Assembly (NCBI GenBank): GCA_008032935.1
Contig: CP032039.1
Coordinates: 620,001 to 684,000, forward strand
From: Helicobacter pylori
GTDB lineage: Bacteria > Campylobacterota > Campylobacteria > Campylobacterales > Helicobacteraceae
DNA: 64,000 bases
Direction: 5' to 3'
Positions within the stretch are counted from its first letter, which is position 1; every line of letters begins with the position of its first letter. This document shows, in pieces, positions 48,653-58,932 of the stretch. Both the position numbers and the translations under genes were made by a program. Under the pieces are notes generated by a model that worked only from the letters and a program-made list of their open reading frames with translations, made no database searches and had not been told where the DNA came from.

Positions 48653-49399
48653 TTAACAGCTCCCTAAAAAATGGAAAGTTTCTAAAAATTTTTGCGCTCT
48701 TTGAGATTTAGGGTTATTAAAAAACTCTTTGGCACTATTTTCTTCAGCGATCTTACCGCTATCAAAAAACACGATTTTGCTAGCGATTTTTTGCGCGAAT
48801 TTCATTTCATGCGTTACAATCACCATGCTCATGCCCGTTGTGGCTAATTCTAAAATCACTTCTAAAACTTCTTTAACCATTTCAGGGTCTAAAGAGGCGG
48901 TTACTTCATCAAAGAGCATGATTTTTGGCCGCATGCACAAAGAACGCACGATGGCTACTCGCTGCTTTTGCCCGCCGCTCAATTCTTTAGGGTAAGCTTG
49001 TTGTTTATGCTCCAAACCCACTCGCTTTAAAAGCTCTACGGCTTGAGAAATGACCTCATCTTTGGATCGTTTTTGCACTTTTAAGGGGGCGAGTAAGATA
49101 TTATCTAACACATTTAAATGCGGGAACAATTCATAATTTTGAAACACCATGCCTATTTTTTGGCGCATTTGATTCCAGTTAGTGGTTGGCGTATTAAGGT
49201 TAGTGTTTTCAAAAAGGATTTCACCTTCATCAATCTTTTCAAGCCCGTTTAGGCATTTTAAAAAAGTGCTTTTCCCGCACCCGCTAGGCCCTAAAATCAC
49301 TGCCACTTCACCCTTATTCAAAGTGAAATTAATGCCGTCTAAAACCAAATGGTTTTGATAGGTTTTTTTTAACCCTTTGGTTTCTAAAATCGCGCTCAT
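48653..49399 (-). CDS. glnQ: Amino acid ABC transporter ATPase
   Basis: A 248-residue ATPase of the polar amino acid uptake family. Walker A is LGPSGCGKSTFLKCL, Q-loop VFQNYELFPHLNVLDN, signature ELSGGQKQRVAIVRSL, Walker B IMLFDEVTASLD and H-loop MVIVTHEMKFA. It energises uptake with the two permeases encoded just upstream, its start lying one base from the glnP stop. A weak alternative is a different polar amino acid substrate, since glutamine specificity is from annotation. Confidence 0.93.
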   Translation of the reverse strand: MSAILETKGLKKTYQNHLVLDGINFTLNKGEVAVILGPSGCGKSTFLKCLNGLEKIDEGEILFENTNLNTPTTNWNQMRQKIGMVFQNYELFPHLNVLDNILLAPLKVQKRSKDEVISQAVELLKRVGLEHKQQAYPKELSGGQKQRVAIVRSLCMRPKIMLFDEVTASLDPEMVKEVLEVILELATTGMSMVIVTHEMKFAQKIASKIVFFDSGKIAEENSAKEFFNNPKSQRAQKFLETFHFLGSC

Positions 49400-49400
49400 T

Positions 49401-50072
49401 TTACCCTCTAATGTATTGGAATTTTTTTTCTAAATAGGAACTATACAGGCTCAAACTATAGCATAAAGCAAAGTAAAACATTAAGATAACGCCATAAACC
49501 ACAAAGCTCGCATTAGGCATGCGTAAGAGGTTAAGCTCTATGATTTGCTGGCCCACTTTCAACAAATCAATCGCTCCAATGAGAGAGACTAAGGCCGTGG
49601 TTTTAATCATGCGCGTGAATAAGTTAAGGCTTGAGGGCAATAAAGACAAAAAGCTTTGAGGGAAAATAATATTAAAAATCACCTTTTTTGAATCTAAGCC
49701 TAAAGCTAGAGCGCTTTCTACTTGGTGTTTGCTCACGGAAGTTAAAACCCCTCTGGTTAAATCCATCATTTCAGCGCCACCCCACAAGCTAAAAACAATA
49801 ACGCTCGCTAAAACAGCGCTAATATGCAAATCAAACCAGCTCGCTAACCCAAAATACACGATAAACAGCCATGCTAAAAGCGGGATAATGCGAATGCTTT
49901 CTAAATACACACGACACGCCAAAACCATTATTTTAGAGCCAAACGCCATCAAACTCCCCAAAAGCATTCCAACAACGATTGAAACAATCGCAGAGCTAAG
50001 AGCGATTAAAAGGGTGATCTCAAACCCTTCTAACAAACGCTTAAGATTGTCTAATTCTAGTAAAACTCCCAT
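49401..50072 (-). CDS. glnP: Amino acid ABC transporter permease
   Basis: A 223-residue inner-membrane permease of the HisM/GlnP type with about five helices. The EAA loop that contacts the ATPase is ESALALGLDSKKVIFNIIFP near residue 138. RVYLESIRIIPLLAWLFIVY carries the family motif that precedes it. It pairs with the second permease two bases upstream to form the heterodimeric channel. Confidence 0.9.
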   Translation of the reverse strand: MGVLLELDNLKRLLEGFEITLLIALSSAIVSIVVGMLLGSLMAFGSKIMVLACRVYLESIRIIPLLAWLFIVYFGLASWFDLHISAVLASVIVFSLWGGAEMMDLTRGVLTSVSKHQVESALALGLDSKKVIFNIIFPQSFLSLLPSSLNLFTRMIKTTALVSLIGAIDLLKVGQQIIELNLLRMPNASFVVYGVILMFYFALCYSLSLYSSYLEKKFQYIRG

Positions 50073-50073
50073 T

Positions 50074-50727
50074 TTAAGCCACTTTCTTTTTAAAAGAACG
50101 CTCTAAGATCACAAACAAAGCGCTCAAAGGGAGCAAAGCGATCAAATAAGTGAGGCTCAACATCAACAGGCTTTCAGTCGTTTTGTAATAAATGCCAATA
50201 AAATCTTTCGCCACAAACATGATATCGGTTAGGGCTATCGCGCCCACCACCGAAGTTTCTTTGAGTAAAAAAATCACATTCGCCCCTATGGAAGGCATGG
50301 AAACGCTCAAGCTTTGAGGCAGAATAATATAATACATCATTTTCAAAGGGCCAAACCCTAAACTCAAAGCGCTTTCTCTTTGAATGGAAGCCAAGCTTTT
50401 AAACCCAAGCAAAAAACTTTGACTCATATACCCCCCACCCAAAAACCCTAACGCTAAAATCGCGCACTCTAAAGCGCTCAAACCGATTTCATTCAACCCG
50501 TAATACAAAAAGAAAAGCTGGATGAGTAGGGGCGTGTTCCTGGCGATTTCGCCATAGATATAGACGACAGGAGAGATAAAGCGCGTTTTAAAATACAAAA
50601 CGATCGCGCACAAAAACCCCACCAAAAGAGAGAGCAAAATCCCAAAGAAAGAAATATAAAGCGTGAGTTCTAACCCCTTAAGAAACATAGGGATGGAGTG
50701 AAACATAAAATCCCAATCTAATGCCAT
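50074..50727 (-). CDS. glnP: Amino acid ABC transporter permease (second subunit)
   Basis: A 217-residue permease homologous to its neighbour. The motif GEIARNTPLLIQLFFLYYGL and the EAA loop QRESALSLGFGPLKMMYYII are intact. It is the first gene of the leftward operon permease-permease-ATPase-binding protein; the promoter should lie in 50728-50880, a divergent region shared with cstA. HP1169 and HP1170 both carry the glnP name. Confidence 0.9.
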   Translation of the reverse strand: MALDWDFMFHSIPMFLKGLELTLYISFFGILLSLLVGFLCAIVLYFKTRFISPVVYIYGEIARNTPLLIQLFFLYYGLNEIGLSALECAILALGFLGGGYMSQSFLLGFKSLASIQRESALSLGFGPLKMMYYIILPQSLSVSMPSIGANVIFLLKETSVVGAIALTDIMFVAKDFIGIYYKTTESLLMLSLTYLIALLPLSALFVILERSFKKKVA

Positions 50728-50935
50728 AACGCTTACCTTAAAATTGATAGTGCTTAACGCACCACATTAAAAAACAGCTCTCATTTGCCCCAATTGTTAG
50801 AAGTTTGGAAAACCCAAGCCTTTAAGCGGGAAGTTTATGAGCTATTTTGCCACTATTCAAAGAAAATTTGGATTATAATAAAAAAACTGGCTGAAATTAA
50901 CAACAATGATTAAACAATCATTAAATGGAGAGGAC

Positions 50936-52997
50936 ATGCAAAAAAGTTTAGTTTCTTTGGCTTGGGTTTTTGTAGCTATTTTAGGGGCGATCTGTTTAGG
51001 GGTGTTGGCCTTACACAAGGGCGAGAGCATCAACACGCTATGGCTTGTAGTAGCGAGCGCTTGCATTTATAGCATAGGCTATCGTTTTTATAGCCATTTT
51101 ATCGCTTATCGGGTGTTAAAGCTAGATGATAACAGAGCCACGCCTGCATGCGTAAGGAATGACGGCAAGGATTTTGTGCCTACGGATAAAGCCATCACCT
51201 TTGGGCATCATTTCGCCGCCATTGCTGGGGCTGGCCCTTTAGTAGGCCCGATATTAGCCGCTCAAATGGGTTACTTGCCCTCTATCTTATGGATTTTGAT
51301 AGGCTCGGTTTTAGGGGGTTGCGTGCATGATTTTGTGGTGCTTTTTGCTTCCATTAGACGCGATGGCAAGTCTTTAGGCGAAATGATCAAGCTTGAAATG
51401 GGTCAATTTGTAGGGATGATCGCAAGTCTGGGCATTTTAGGGATCATGCTCATTATCATTGCGATTTTAGCGATGGTGGTGGTGAAGGCTTTAGCGCATT
51501 CGCCTTGGGGCTTTTTTACGATCGCAATGACTATTCCCATTGCGATTCTTATGGGGCTTTACATGCGGTTTTTCAGGCCGCATAAGATTTTAGAAGTTTC
51601 TGTTATCGGCTTTATTTTGTTGATTATAGCGATTTATGCGGGTAAATATGTTTCTTTAGATCCTAAATTAGCGTCAATATTCACTTTTGATGCTAGTTCT
51701 TTAGCGTGGATGATCATGGGCTATGGTTTTGTGGCTTCTATTTTACCGGTATGGTTTTTACTCGCTCCACGAGATTATTTAAGCACTTTTTTAAAAATTG
51801 GCGTTATAGGGGTGTTGGTTGTGGCTATTGTTTTTGTCGCTCCGCCCTTACAAATCCCTAAAATCACGCCCTTTGTAGATGGCAGTGGGCCTGTGTTTGC
51901 AGGAAGCGTGTTCCCTTTCTTGTTTATCACGGTGGCTTGCGGGACGATTAGTGGCTTTCATGCTTTAATTTCTTCAGGCACGACCCCTAAAATGCTCGCT
52001 AAAGAAAGCGACGCCAGGCTAGTGGGCTATGGCTCTATGGTGATGGAGAGCGTTGTGGCTCTTATGGCGTTGGTGTGCGCAGGGATCTTGCACCCAGGGC
52101 TTTATTTCGCTATCAATTCGCCAGAAGTGAGCATCGGTAAAGATATAGCTGATGCGGCTTCGGTGATTAGCTCATGGGGGTTTAGTATCAGCGCTGAAGA
52201 AATCAGTGAGATGACTAAAAACATCGGTGAAAGCTCCATTTTGAGCCGCACCGGTGGGGCGCCCACTTTTGCGATTGGTTTAGCGATGATTGTGTATCAC
52301 ATTTTAGGGGATCCAAGCGTGATGGCGTTTTGGTATCATTTTGCGATCTTGTTTGAAGCTTTGTTCATTTTAACCGCTGTGGATGCTGGCACACGAACCG
52401 CTCGTTTCATGATCCAAGATTTGCTCGGTAATGTTTATAAGCCTTTGGGTAATCTTAGCTCTTATAAGGCTGGGATTTTTGCCACTCTTTTGTGCGTGGC
52501 AGGGTGGGGGTATTTCTTGTATCAAGGCACGATCGATCCTAAAGGGGGATTTATACGCTATGGCCTTTATTTGGCGTGAGTAACCAGATGTTAGCGGGTA
52601 TGGCGTTGTTGTTGGTTACGGTGGTGTTGTTTAAAATGGGGCGTTTTAAGGGGGCGATGGTAAGCGCCTTGCCGGCAGTTTTGATTTTATCCATCACTTT
52701 TTATAGCGGTATTTTAAAGGTGGTGCCAAAGAGCAATGACAGCGTGCTGAATAACGTTTCGCATGTGGCGCAAATGCAAATCATCAAAGAAAAAATGGCT
52801 ACCACTACCGATGAAAAAGTGCTAAAAACGCTCCAAAAATCCTTTTTAACCATGCGATTGATGCGATTTTGTGCGTGTTTTTCATGCTTGTAGCGCTTTT
52901 GGTGCTGATTGTGAGCGTTAGGATTTGCTCAAACGCTTATTTTAAAAATAAAATTTACCCGCCGCTGGCTGAAACGCCCTATATCAAAGCCGCTTGA
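50936..52997 (+). pseudogene. cstA: Carbon starvation protein A, two frameshifts
   Basis: Large inner-membrane peptide transporter of the CstA family. ATG 50936 has GGAG upstream. The first frame runs about 545 codons with the hallmarks GHHFAAIAGAGPLVGPILAA, IWILIGSVLGGCVHDFVVL, and SGFHALISSGTTPKM, then ends FIRYGLYLA. Adding one G to GGGGG at 52544-52548 restores GGIYTLWPLFGVSNQMLAGM, the conserved C-terminal signature. That frame stops at 52893 after LQKSFL; one extra T (or A) in the TTTTTAA at about 52841-52847 restores NHAIDAILCVFFMLVALLVL to the TGA at 52997. With both corrected the gene has 688 codons, matching the 687-residue HP1168 I remember. As written, the last membrane part is lost. 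Confidence 0.9.
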
Positions 52998-53001
52998 ATA
53001 A

Positions 53002-53026
53002 AAAAGGGGTTTTAACCCCCCTTTAA
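53002..53026 (+). terminator. Probable terminator after cstA
   Basis: AAAAGGGGTTTTAACCCCCCTTT forms a GC-rich stem with a short T tail, four bases after the restored cstA stop. Confidence 0.5.
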
Positions 53027-53272
53027 ATCCATAAAAAAAGTTTGACCTTGTTTGTGAAGCGTGCAAACACTAAAGACATTTGGGATTTCTGCTTGGGTTT
53101 TTAAAAAGCTATCGCTTGCTTTTTTAAAAGCTCAATTTTAAAGATGATTTAAAGATGATGGGTATTTTGCTTAATGGGTATGATTTAAAAAAGGGCTTTG
53201 GCTTGAAAAGAAATTTCATATATAGAGATTAGAGAAGCAGCGTTAAAAAACGCCTATCATATCGTAGGAGAC

Positions 53273-53361
53273 AGCATCAAAATGACGCCTACTCTATTTT
53301 GTGATCATAGCATCAAAAAGACGCCTACCATAATCATAGGGTAGCATCAAAAAGATGCTAC
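53273..53361. repeat. Three imperfect repeats spanning the 3' end of the HP1167-like gene
   Basis: AGCATCAAAAWGACGCCTAC occurs at 53273 and 53309, with a diverged copy (AGCATCAAAAAGATGCTAC) at 53343 that overlaps the last codons and stop of the leftward gene. Spacing is 36 and 34 bases. Read leftward, each copy resembles the last codons VASF and stop. The last copy forms a perfect hairpin GTAGCATC/GATGCTAC. The rest of 53027-53272 shows no gene. Confidence 0.65.
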
Positions 53362-54762
53362 TAGGGCCGTGTATAACGCGCTCCTGTCAGAATAAAGGGC
53401 GGGGAAGTCTTTAGGCACAGGCCCGTTTTCACCCGGTTTAAAGCCTTTGTTAGTATACACGCCATAATACGCAAGATCCACGCTGCCGCTCAAATATTCA
53501 GTGAATTTATAACCTAAAGAGATCATCGCTCTCGCTTCCCAAGAAACTACTGAATTGGAGTATTGTGTGGCGAATTTCCATGTGAATTTTTTGGCAAAAT
53601 GAGTGCCGCCACAAGAAAGGAAAATGGTAGCGGCGTCTCTTTTAAGGGCTGTGCCTGTAAAACCCGCATAGACGCTGTTACTCCCCATGATCACACCGCT
53701 TGGATTCCCCATGTTGCCTATCCAACCATTAGCGTTTTGAAAGACTTTATAAAAGGCGATGGAAACATTGTAATTGTTGATGTCAAAGCGTTGGCGGATA
53801 ATGAGGTTTTGCCCGTTTTGAGTGGCAGGCGTGTCGTATCTATAGACTGGGCTTCCATTGGATTTAACGATCATCCAAGGGTAGTAAATGGGGAAAAACC
53901 CTATGACAGCCGTATCAGAGCGAAAGCCTGTGCCGCTAAAATTGGGGTTAGAGTCCCAACCAATCTTAACGCCTGGAGCGTTAAAGATTTGAGGCGAAAG
54001 GTAATAAAAGCCTTCTATGAGGAAACGATGAGGTTTATAGGTGAGTTGCACCGCATGCGTGCCATAAAGCACCTTTCGCCCATGGCTATCATAACCTCCA
54101 TTATCGTTTTTGGTAAAGCCTCCGCTATAAGTGGTCCTAGCGGCAAACCAATCCATTAAAAACGAACCGTAAGCGAACGCCCTCCCAAAAGAGCTAAACC
54201 AAGTCAAGCGCGCATGCTTGTATTGCCCAGAAACTTGAAAGCCTTGCGTTTGACCGCTTTTATAAGGCATAGTGGATAAATAGCGTCCGGCTTTTATTTC
54301 AAAATAATTCTTATAAGCGTATTCTAAATACGCATCGCTAAAGACATAATTGCGGACATTTTTGTTGTGTTTCATATTCTGTGTCTCAAGGCTATCGGTT
54401 TGTAAGATATTCGTATAGCCCCCCATGAACCCATCGTAATAACCAAAGAGGTTGTAAGCCACAGATCCGTCTTCAAACTTCTTCGTGCCGTCATAGAAAA
54501 TAGATCCCACCATGCCCCCTATTTTGCCTTTTAGAACATGATCTGAAACCTTTTTGGGTAACAGGCTAAAACCAAGCCCTAAATAGCCCGCAATCGTTGC
54601 GAATTGCTGCATAGGGTAGATGCCTCTTTCTTTATTGATTTTATGCTGGTTAAAACCGATCGTGCTGGATTGATCCACAAAGCCGTTGAGCTTGGCTTCA
54701 AAACCTTGCAAAGAAGAGCTTAAAAATGCCCCAAAGAATAAAACCTGACTTGCCTTTTTCAT
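53347..54762 (-). CDS. Outer membrane protein of the Hof family
   Basis: A 471-residue outer-membrane protein with a signal peptide (MKKASQVLFFGAFLSSSLQG, cleavage before FEAKLNGF). The mature chain is rich in aromatic residues and alternating beta strands (YNLFGYYDGFMGGYTNILQT, LEYAYKNYFEIKAGRYLSTM, YKPHRFLIEGFYYLSPQIFN), as in OprD-like porins, and ends in phenylalanine (LVASF), the usual barrel terminus. I recall HP1167 as a hof-family member (hofH), but do not assign the symbol. Its promoter lies in 54763-54960, where AATAATTATAATATGTAAAA may include a regulatory box. Confidence 0.85.
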   Translation of the reverse strand: MKKASQVLFFGAFLSSSLQGFEAKLNGFVDQSSTIGFNQHKINKERGIYPMQQFATIAGYLGLGFSLLPKKVSDHVLKGKIGGMVGSIFYDGTKKFEDGSVAYNLFGYYDGFMGGYTNILQTDSLETQNMKHNKNVRNYVFSDAYLEYAYKNYFEIKAGRYLSTMPYKSGQTQGFQVSGQYKHARLTWFSSFGRAFAYGSFLMDWFAARTTYSGGFTKNDNGGYDSHGRKVLYGTHAVQLTYKPHRFLIEGFYYLSPQIFNAPGVKIGWDSNPNFSGTGFRSDTAVIGFFPIYYPWMIVKSNGSPVYRYDTPATQNGQNLIIRQRFDINNYNVSIAFYKVFQNANGWIGNMGNPSGVIMGSNSVYAGFTGTALKRDAATIFLSCGGTHFAKKFTWKFATQYSNSVVSWEARAMISLGYKFTEYLSGSVDLAYYGVYTNKGFKPGENGPVPKDFPALYSDRSALYTALVASF

Positions 54763-55040
54763 GCATGCCTCCTAAAATGAGATTGATAAATGCAAATACT
54801 TTTAAAGATAAATCTATTCTTTGATTTTTATTATTCTTAGCTTTGAAATAATTATAATATGTAAAATAATGCGTATGATGAGAAAGTCAAGCTTTTAAAA
54901 GCTAAAAACGATCAATTTGTGGAAAATTTACTCTCTTTAAATTCAAATGGCTAATATATGGCGATAAAATCCGTTATGATTAACGGATGATTTTGAATGG
55001 AGCACTTGAGAATGGGGTTAAGCTTCGCTTCATTGTTTTT
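54763..55040. other. AT-rich intergenic region between two leftward genes
   Basis: It carries the likely promoter of the porin gene, including an AT-only stretch at about 54847-54866 (AATAATTATAATATG) that resembles a -10 region or Fur-type site. I see no gene or stable RNA in it. Confidence 0.3.
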
Positions 55041-55069
55041 AGGCTTTATCTTGTTGTAAGATAAAGCCT
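55041..55069. terminator. Long hairpin at the 3' end of pgi
   Basis: AGGCTTTATCTT pairs perfectly over 12 bases with AAGATAAAGCCT around GTTGT. It overlaps the pgi stop codon by two bases. There is no T run after it in the leftward direction (AAAAACAATG), so it may stabilise the mRNA end rather than terminate. Confidence 0.5.
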
Positions 55070-56705
55070 ATTGGTTGTAATCCTTATACAATTCTATTAA
55101 ATGTTTAGTGGAGCTGTCAAAATAAGCGTTGCTTTTATGCCCTTCTAATTCTTGCAAAATCGGCACGGCTAATTCTTTCCCAAGCTCCACGCCCCATTGA
55201 TCAAAGCTGTTAATATCCCAAATAACCCCTTGCACAAAGACTTTATGCTCATAAAGAGCCACCAACGCCCCAATATTGCTTGGTGAAATCTTTTCTAATA
55301 AAAGGATATTAGAGGGGCGGTTGCCAAAAAACACCCTGTGGTGGGCCAAGTCTTTAGCTTCATCTTTGTCTAAGCCTTTAGAAAGCAATTCCCCAAGTGC
55401 TTCTTCATAACTTTTGCCTTTCATGAAGGCTTGCGCTTGCGCTAAAACATTGCTGAATAAAATCTCATGATGGCCTTTAGCGTTAGGCTTTTTATCCAAA
55501 GAGGCGATAAAATCAATGGGGATTAAATGCGTGCCTTGATGCAAGAGCTGGAAAAAGGCGTGCTGAGCGTTAATACCCATATCGCCCCAAACAACAGGGC
55601 ATGTGTCATAGGGGATGGTTTCGCCTTTTTTGCTGATGCGTTTACCATTGCTTTCCATATCTAATTGCTGGATGAATTTAGGGAAATGCCTTAAATACTG
55701 ATCGTAAGGGGCGATCAAGTGGCTTTTGGATTGGAAAAAATTGATATACCACACGCCGATTAATCCCATTAAAACGGGCAAATTGCTTTCAAAAGGGGCA
55801 TTTCTAAAATGCTCATCCATCAAATACGCCCCTTTCAAAAGAGCGTTAAAATTTTTCTTCCCTAAATAGATCATAATGGATAAGCCAATAGCCGACCACA
55901 AGCTATAACGCCCCCCTACAAAATCCCAAAATTCAAACATGTTATGCTCGTCAATGCCAAATTGTTGGACGGCTTCTTTGTTGGTGGATACCGCTACAAA
56001 GTGCTTAGCGATATGCTTTTCATCGCCGCTCCTTTCTACAAACCATTTTCTAGCGGTTAGGGCGTTGGTTAAGGTTTCTTGAGTGGAAAAAGTCTTAGAA
56101 GCCACGATAAAAAGCGTGCTGGCTGGATTGAGTTTTTCTAAAACGTCTAAAATCTGCGTGCCATCCACATTAGACACAAAATGCATTTTTAATCTCGGGT
56201 GGGCGTAGCGTTTTAAGGCGGTGCAAACCATTAAAGCACCCAAATCTGACCCCCCAATGCCGATATTGACAATATCGGTGATCACTTGATTGGTATAGCC
56301 TAATCTTTTACCGCTCCTCACGCTATCGCTAAAGGCTCGCATGCGTTTTAAAACGCTCCGAACGCTTTTTAACACTTCCATGTTGTCTAGCAAGATTTCT
56401 GCGTCGTTCAAGCTCCTTAAGGCGGTGTGTAAAACGGCCCTTTTTTCGGTGGTGTTGATTTTTTCGCCCTTAAACATCGCTTCAATCTTTTCTTTTAAAG
56501 AGCAGTCGTTCGCTAATTCAAAAAGAAGCTTTAAAGTGGTATCGTTCAAGCGGTTTTTGGAATAATCCAAGCTCAAGCTTTCCAATTGCACGAAATAACG
56601 GCTCGCTCGCTCTTTGTCTTTAGAAAACCAGTCGCGCATGTGCATTTCTTTAATTTCTTCATAATGTTTGAGTAATTTTGGATAAGTTTTTAATTGGGTT
56701 AGCAT
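55068..56705 (-). CDS. pgi: Glucose-6-phosphate isomerase
   Basis: Converts glucose 6-phosphate and fructose 6-phosphate. The 545-residue protein has the sugar-isomerase motifs [18 protein letters not shown] near residue 145, [15 protein letters not shown] near 205, and the two PGI signatures, [22 protein letters not shown] region near 265 and the C-terminal [15 protein letters not shown] near 505; catalytic His lies in [16 protein letters not shown] 56705 has AAGGGG upstream; the TTG three bases earlier is unlikely. It connects GluP-imported glucose to central metabolism, though it is not adjacent to gluP. Confidence 0.96.
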   Translation of the reverse strand: MLTQLKTYPKLLKHYEEIKEMHMRDWFSKDKERASRYFVQLESLSLDYSKNRLNDTTLKLLFELANDCSLKEKIEAMFKGEKINTTEKRAVLHTALRSLNDAEILLDNMEVLKSVRSVLKRMRAFSDSVRSGKRLGYTNQVITDIVNIGIGGSDLGALMVCTALKRYAHPRLKMHFVSNVDGTQILDVLEKLNPASTLFIVASKTFSTQETLTNALTARKWFVERSGDEKHIAKHFVAVSTNKEAVQQFGIDEHNMFEFWDFVGGRYSLWSAIGLSIMIYLGKKNFNALLKGAYLMDEHFRNAPFESNLPVLMGLIGVWYINFFQSKSHLIAPYDQYLRHFPKFIQQLDMESNGKRISKKGETIPYDTCPVVWGDMGINAQHAFFQLLHQGTHLIPIDFIASLDKKPNAKGHHEILFSNVLAQAQAFMKGKSYEEALGELLSKGLDKDEAKDLAHHRVFFGNRPSNILLLEKISPSNIGALVALYEHKVFVQGVIWDINSFDQWGVELGKELAVPILQELEGHKSNAYFDSSTKHLIELYKDYNQ

Positions 56706-56768
56706 CAATACCCCTTAAATAAAAGATATAACGCTGTATTATAAGCTAGTTTTAATTACAATTTTCAA

Positions 56769-57929
56769 ATGTTAAGAAAAAACATTTTAGCTTACTATGG
56801 GGCGAATTTTCTCTTAATCATCGCTCAAAGCTTGCCCCATGCGATTTTAACCCCCTTGTTGCTTTCTAAAGGGCTTAGTTTGAGTGAAATCTTGCTCGTG
56901 CAAACCTTTTTTAGTTTTTGCGTGCTGGTGGCTGAATACCCGAGCGGTGTTTTAGCGGATTTGATGAGCCGGAAAAACCTATTCCTGGTTTCTAACGCCT
57001 TTTTAATCGCTAGTTTTTCGTTTGTGCTGTTTTTTGATAGTTTTATCCTCATGCTTTTAGCGTGGGGGTTGTATGGTTTGTATAGCGCATGCTCTAGCGG
57101 CACGATTGAAGCTTCACTCATCACAGACATTAAAGAAAATAAAAAGGATTTGTCCCGGTTTTTAGCCAAAAACAATCAAATTACTTATTTAGGCATGATT
57201 ATAGGGAGTTCTTTGGGGTCGTTTTTGTATCTCAAAGTCCATGCGATGCTGTATATTGTGGGGATTTTTTTAATCATGCTCTGTGCGCTAACGATCATCA
57301 TTTATTTTAAAGAGAAAGAAGGGGATTTTAAAAGCCAAAAAAGTTTGAAACTCCTTAAAGAGCAAGTCAAAGGCAGTCTTAAAGAGCTTAAAGATAACCC
57401 CAAGCTTAAAATTTTGTTAGTGGGGCATTTGATTACGCCCATCTTTTTTATGAGCCATTTTCAAATGTGGCAAGCGTATTTTCTAAAACAAGGCGTTAAA
57501 GAGCAATACCTTTTTATGTTCTATATCGCTTTTCAAGTGATTTCTATCCTCATTCATTTTTTAAAAGCCTCTAGTTATAGCCAAAAAATCGCCTTGAGTT
57601 CGCTTTTGGTGTTACTGGGCGTTAGCCCCTTATTGCTTAGCAATATCCCTTATTGTTTCATAGGGGTGTATGCACTCATGGTGGCGTTTTTTGCTTACAT
57701 GAGTTATTGCTTGGGGTATCAATTCTCCAAATTCGTTTCCAAAAACAACATTTCATCGCTCTCATCGCTTTTATCAAGCTGTGTGCGCGTGGTCTCTGTG
57801 CTAGTTTTATCGCTTAGCAGTCTGGAACTGCGTTACTTCTCGCCCCTAACTATCATAACCATGCATTTTGCTCTAACGCTTCTCATTCTCTTTTTCTTTT
57901 TGTATAAGGCTAAGCCGTTTGATGAGTGA
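56769..57929 (+). CDS. MFS transporter, TetA(P)-like
   Basis: A 386-residue membrane protein with about eleven or twelve helices. The MFS loop 2-3 motif appears as YPSGVLADLMSRKNLFLVSN near residue 56. Helix 1 is ILAYYGANFLLIIAQSLPHA. H. pylori HP1165 is annotated tetA(P) after the Clostridium tetracycline efflux gene and has been linked to inducible tetracycline resistance, but the substrate is not visible in the sequence. Convergent with fqrB, seven bases apart. Confidence 0.83.
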   Translation: MLRKNILAYYGANFLLIIAQSLPHAILTPLLLSKGLSLSEILLVQTFFSFCVLVAEYPSGVLADLMSRKNLFLVSNAFLIASFSFVLFFDSFILMLLAWGLYGLYSACSSGTIEASLITDIKENKKDLSRFLAKNNQITYLGMIIGSSLGSFLYLKVHAMLYIVGIFLIMLCALTIIIYFKEKEGDFKSQKSLKLLKEQVKGSLKELKDNPKLKILLVGHLITPIFFMSHFQMWQAYFLKQGVKEQYLFMFYIAFQVISILIHFLKASSYSQKIALSSLLVLLGVSPLLLSNIPYCFIGVYALMVAFFAYMSYCLGYQFSKFVSKNNISSLSSLLSSCVRVVSVLVLSLSSLELRYFSPLTIITMHFALTLLILFFFLYKAKPFDE

Positions 57930-57935
57930 GCGGCT

Positions 57936-58907
57936 TTAAGATCGCAACCTTTTAGCGATTTCTTGCACAACATCATAGCCATGATTTAAAGCGGTAGCGA
58001 TGCTCGCTCCTGATTTGAATAAAATATCGCCCACGATGAATAAATTAGGGATATTGTTGCTCTCTAAATTTTCTTTCACTACAGGGATATTGGTGCTAGG
58101 ATCTAATTCTAAAGAACAGCGTTTAAAAAACTCTAAAGGGGTAGAGCCTCCGATCGCATACAGCAAGCGATCAAAACTCTCGCTTGTGTTATCGGTGAAA
58201 TTCACCTTAATTTGAGTGCCATCTTCTTCTAGGCTTTCAATATCCACTCCAAGCTTGCTTTTAAGCGTGTTGTTGTTTAGGACTTCTTGCAAGTTTTTAG
58301 CGTTGTCTTCATTGATGCGGCTGAATTCTTTTTTGCGGTAATTGAGGGTGGTAGGGGTGGTTTTGCACAAAGCAATGGCGTATTCCACCGCTGAGTTGCC
58401 TCCGCCGATCACAAGGGTTTTTTCATTTTCCTTACAATCGTTGATGCTAAAAACCACTTGTTTGGAGAGCGCGACAGGGATTTTGTAAGTAGGGCGGTTT
58501 GGCTGGCCCATTTTCCCGATCGCAACCACCACGAATTTAGCATGATAGGTTGTGTTAGAAGTGGTGGTGATTTTAAAGTATTCGCCCTCTTTTTTCACGC
58601 TCTCAATATCGGTTTTATAGCTTGGCGTGATGCGGTGCTCTTTTAAAAGGTTGGTGAAATTCTCTAAAGTTTCTTCTTTAAAGCTGTCTTTAAAAGGGAT
58701 ATGCCCTTTAAGCTCTACGACTTGCTTTTTATAATCTTTATCAATCCTTTTACCGGCTTTATAAAACTTTTCCAACATGCCTGAATGGCTTTCGGTTTTT
58801 TCGCATAAAAGCACTTTTTTAACGCCGGCTATTTCGCATTCTACGGCCGTGGCAATGCCCCCAGGCCCTGCACCCACTATCAATACGTCTAAAATTTCTT
58901 GGTCCAT
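57936..58907 (-). CDS. fqrB: NADPH:flavodoxin (quinone) oxidoreductase, FAD-dependent
   Basis: A 323-residue two-Rossmann flavoprotein. The FAD site is VLIVGAGPGGIATAVE at the N terminus; the NAD(P) site is TLVIGGGNSAVEYAIA near residue 165; and NLFIVGDILFKSGASIATAL near residue 295 is the C-terminal FAD motif. The redox-active CxxC of thioredoxin reductase is absent, so the older thioredoxin reductase label is wrong and it fits FqrB, which moves electrons between NADP(H) and flavodoxin coming from pyruvate oxidoreductase. The flavodoxin gene fldA is 1 kb away. Transcribed with ccoS, 25 bases upstream. Confidence 0.88.
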   Translation of the reverse strand: MDQEILDVLIVGAGPGGIATAVECEIAGVKKVLLCEKTESHSGMLEKFYKAGKRIDKDYKKQVVELKGHIPFKDSFKEETLENFTNLLKEHRITPSYKTDIESVKKEGEYFKITTTSNTTYHAKFVVVAIGKMGQPNRPTYKIPVALSKQVVFSINDCKENEKTLVIGGGNSAVEYAIALCKTTPTTLNYRKKEFSRINEDNAKNLQEVLNNNTLKSKLGVDIESLEEDGTQIKVNFTDNTSESFDRLLYAIGGSTPLEFFKRCSLELDPSTNIPVVKENLESNNIPNLFIVGDILFKSGASIATALNHGYDVVQEIAKRLRS

Positions 58908-58932
58908 TCCTATCCTTTTATTTTAATTCTTT

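Noticed and set aside
53273..53361. Possible CRISPR array
   Set aside because: Only three imperfect repeats at 34-36 base spacing, overlapping a gene end, with no cas genes and no unique spacers of constant length.
53563..54159. 198-codon frame on the plus strand
   Set aside because: It lies entirely antisense to the well-supported outer-membrane protein gene and has no recognisable features.
57936..58907. Thioredoxin reductase
   Set aside because: The fold matches but the redox CxxC motif is missing throughout the protein, so a ferredoxin/flavodoxin-NADP reductase-like role is preferred.
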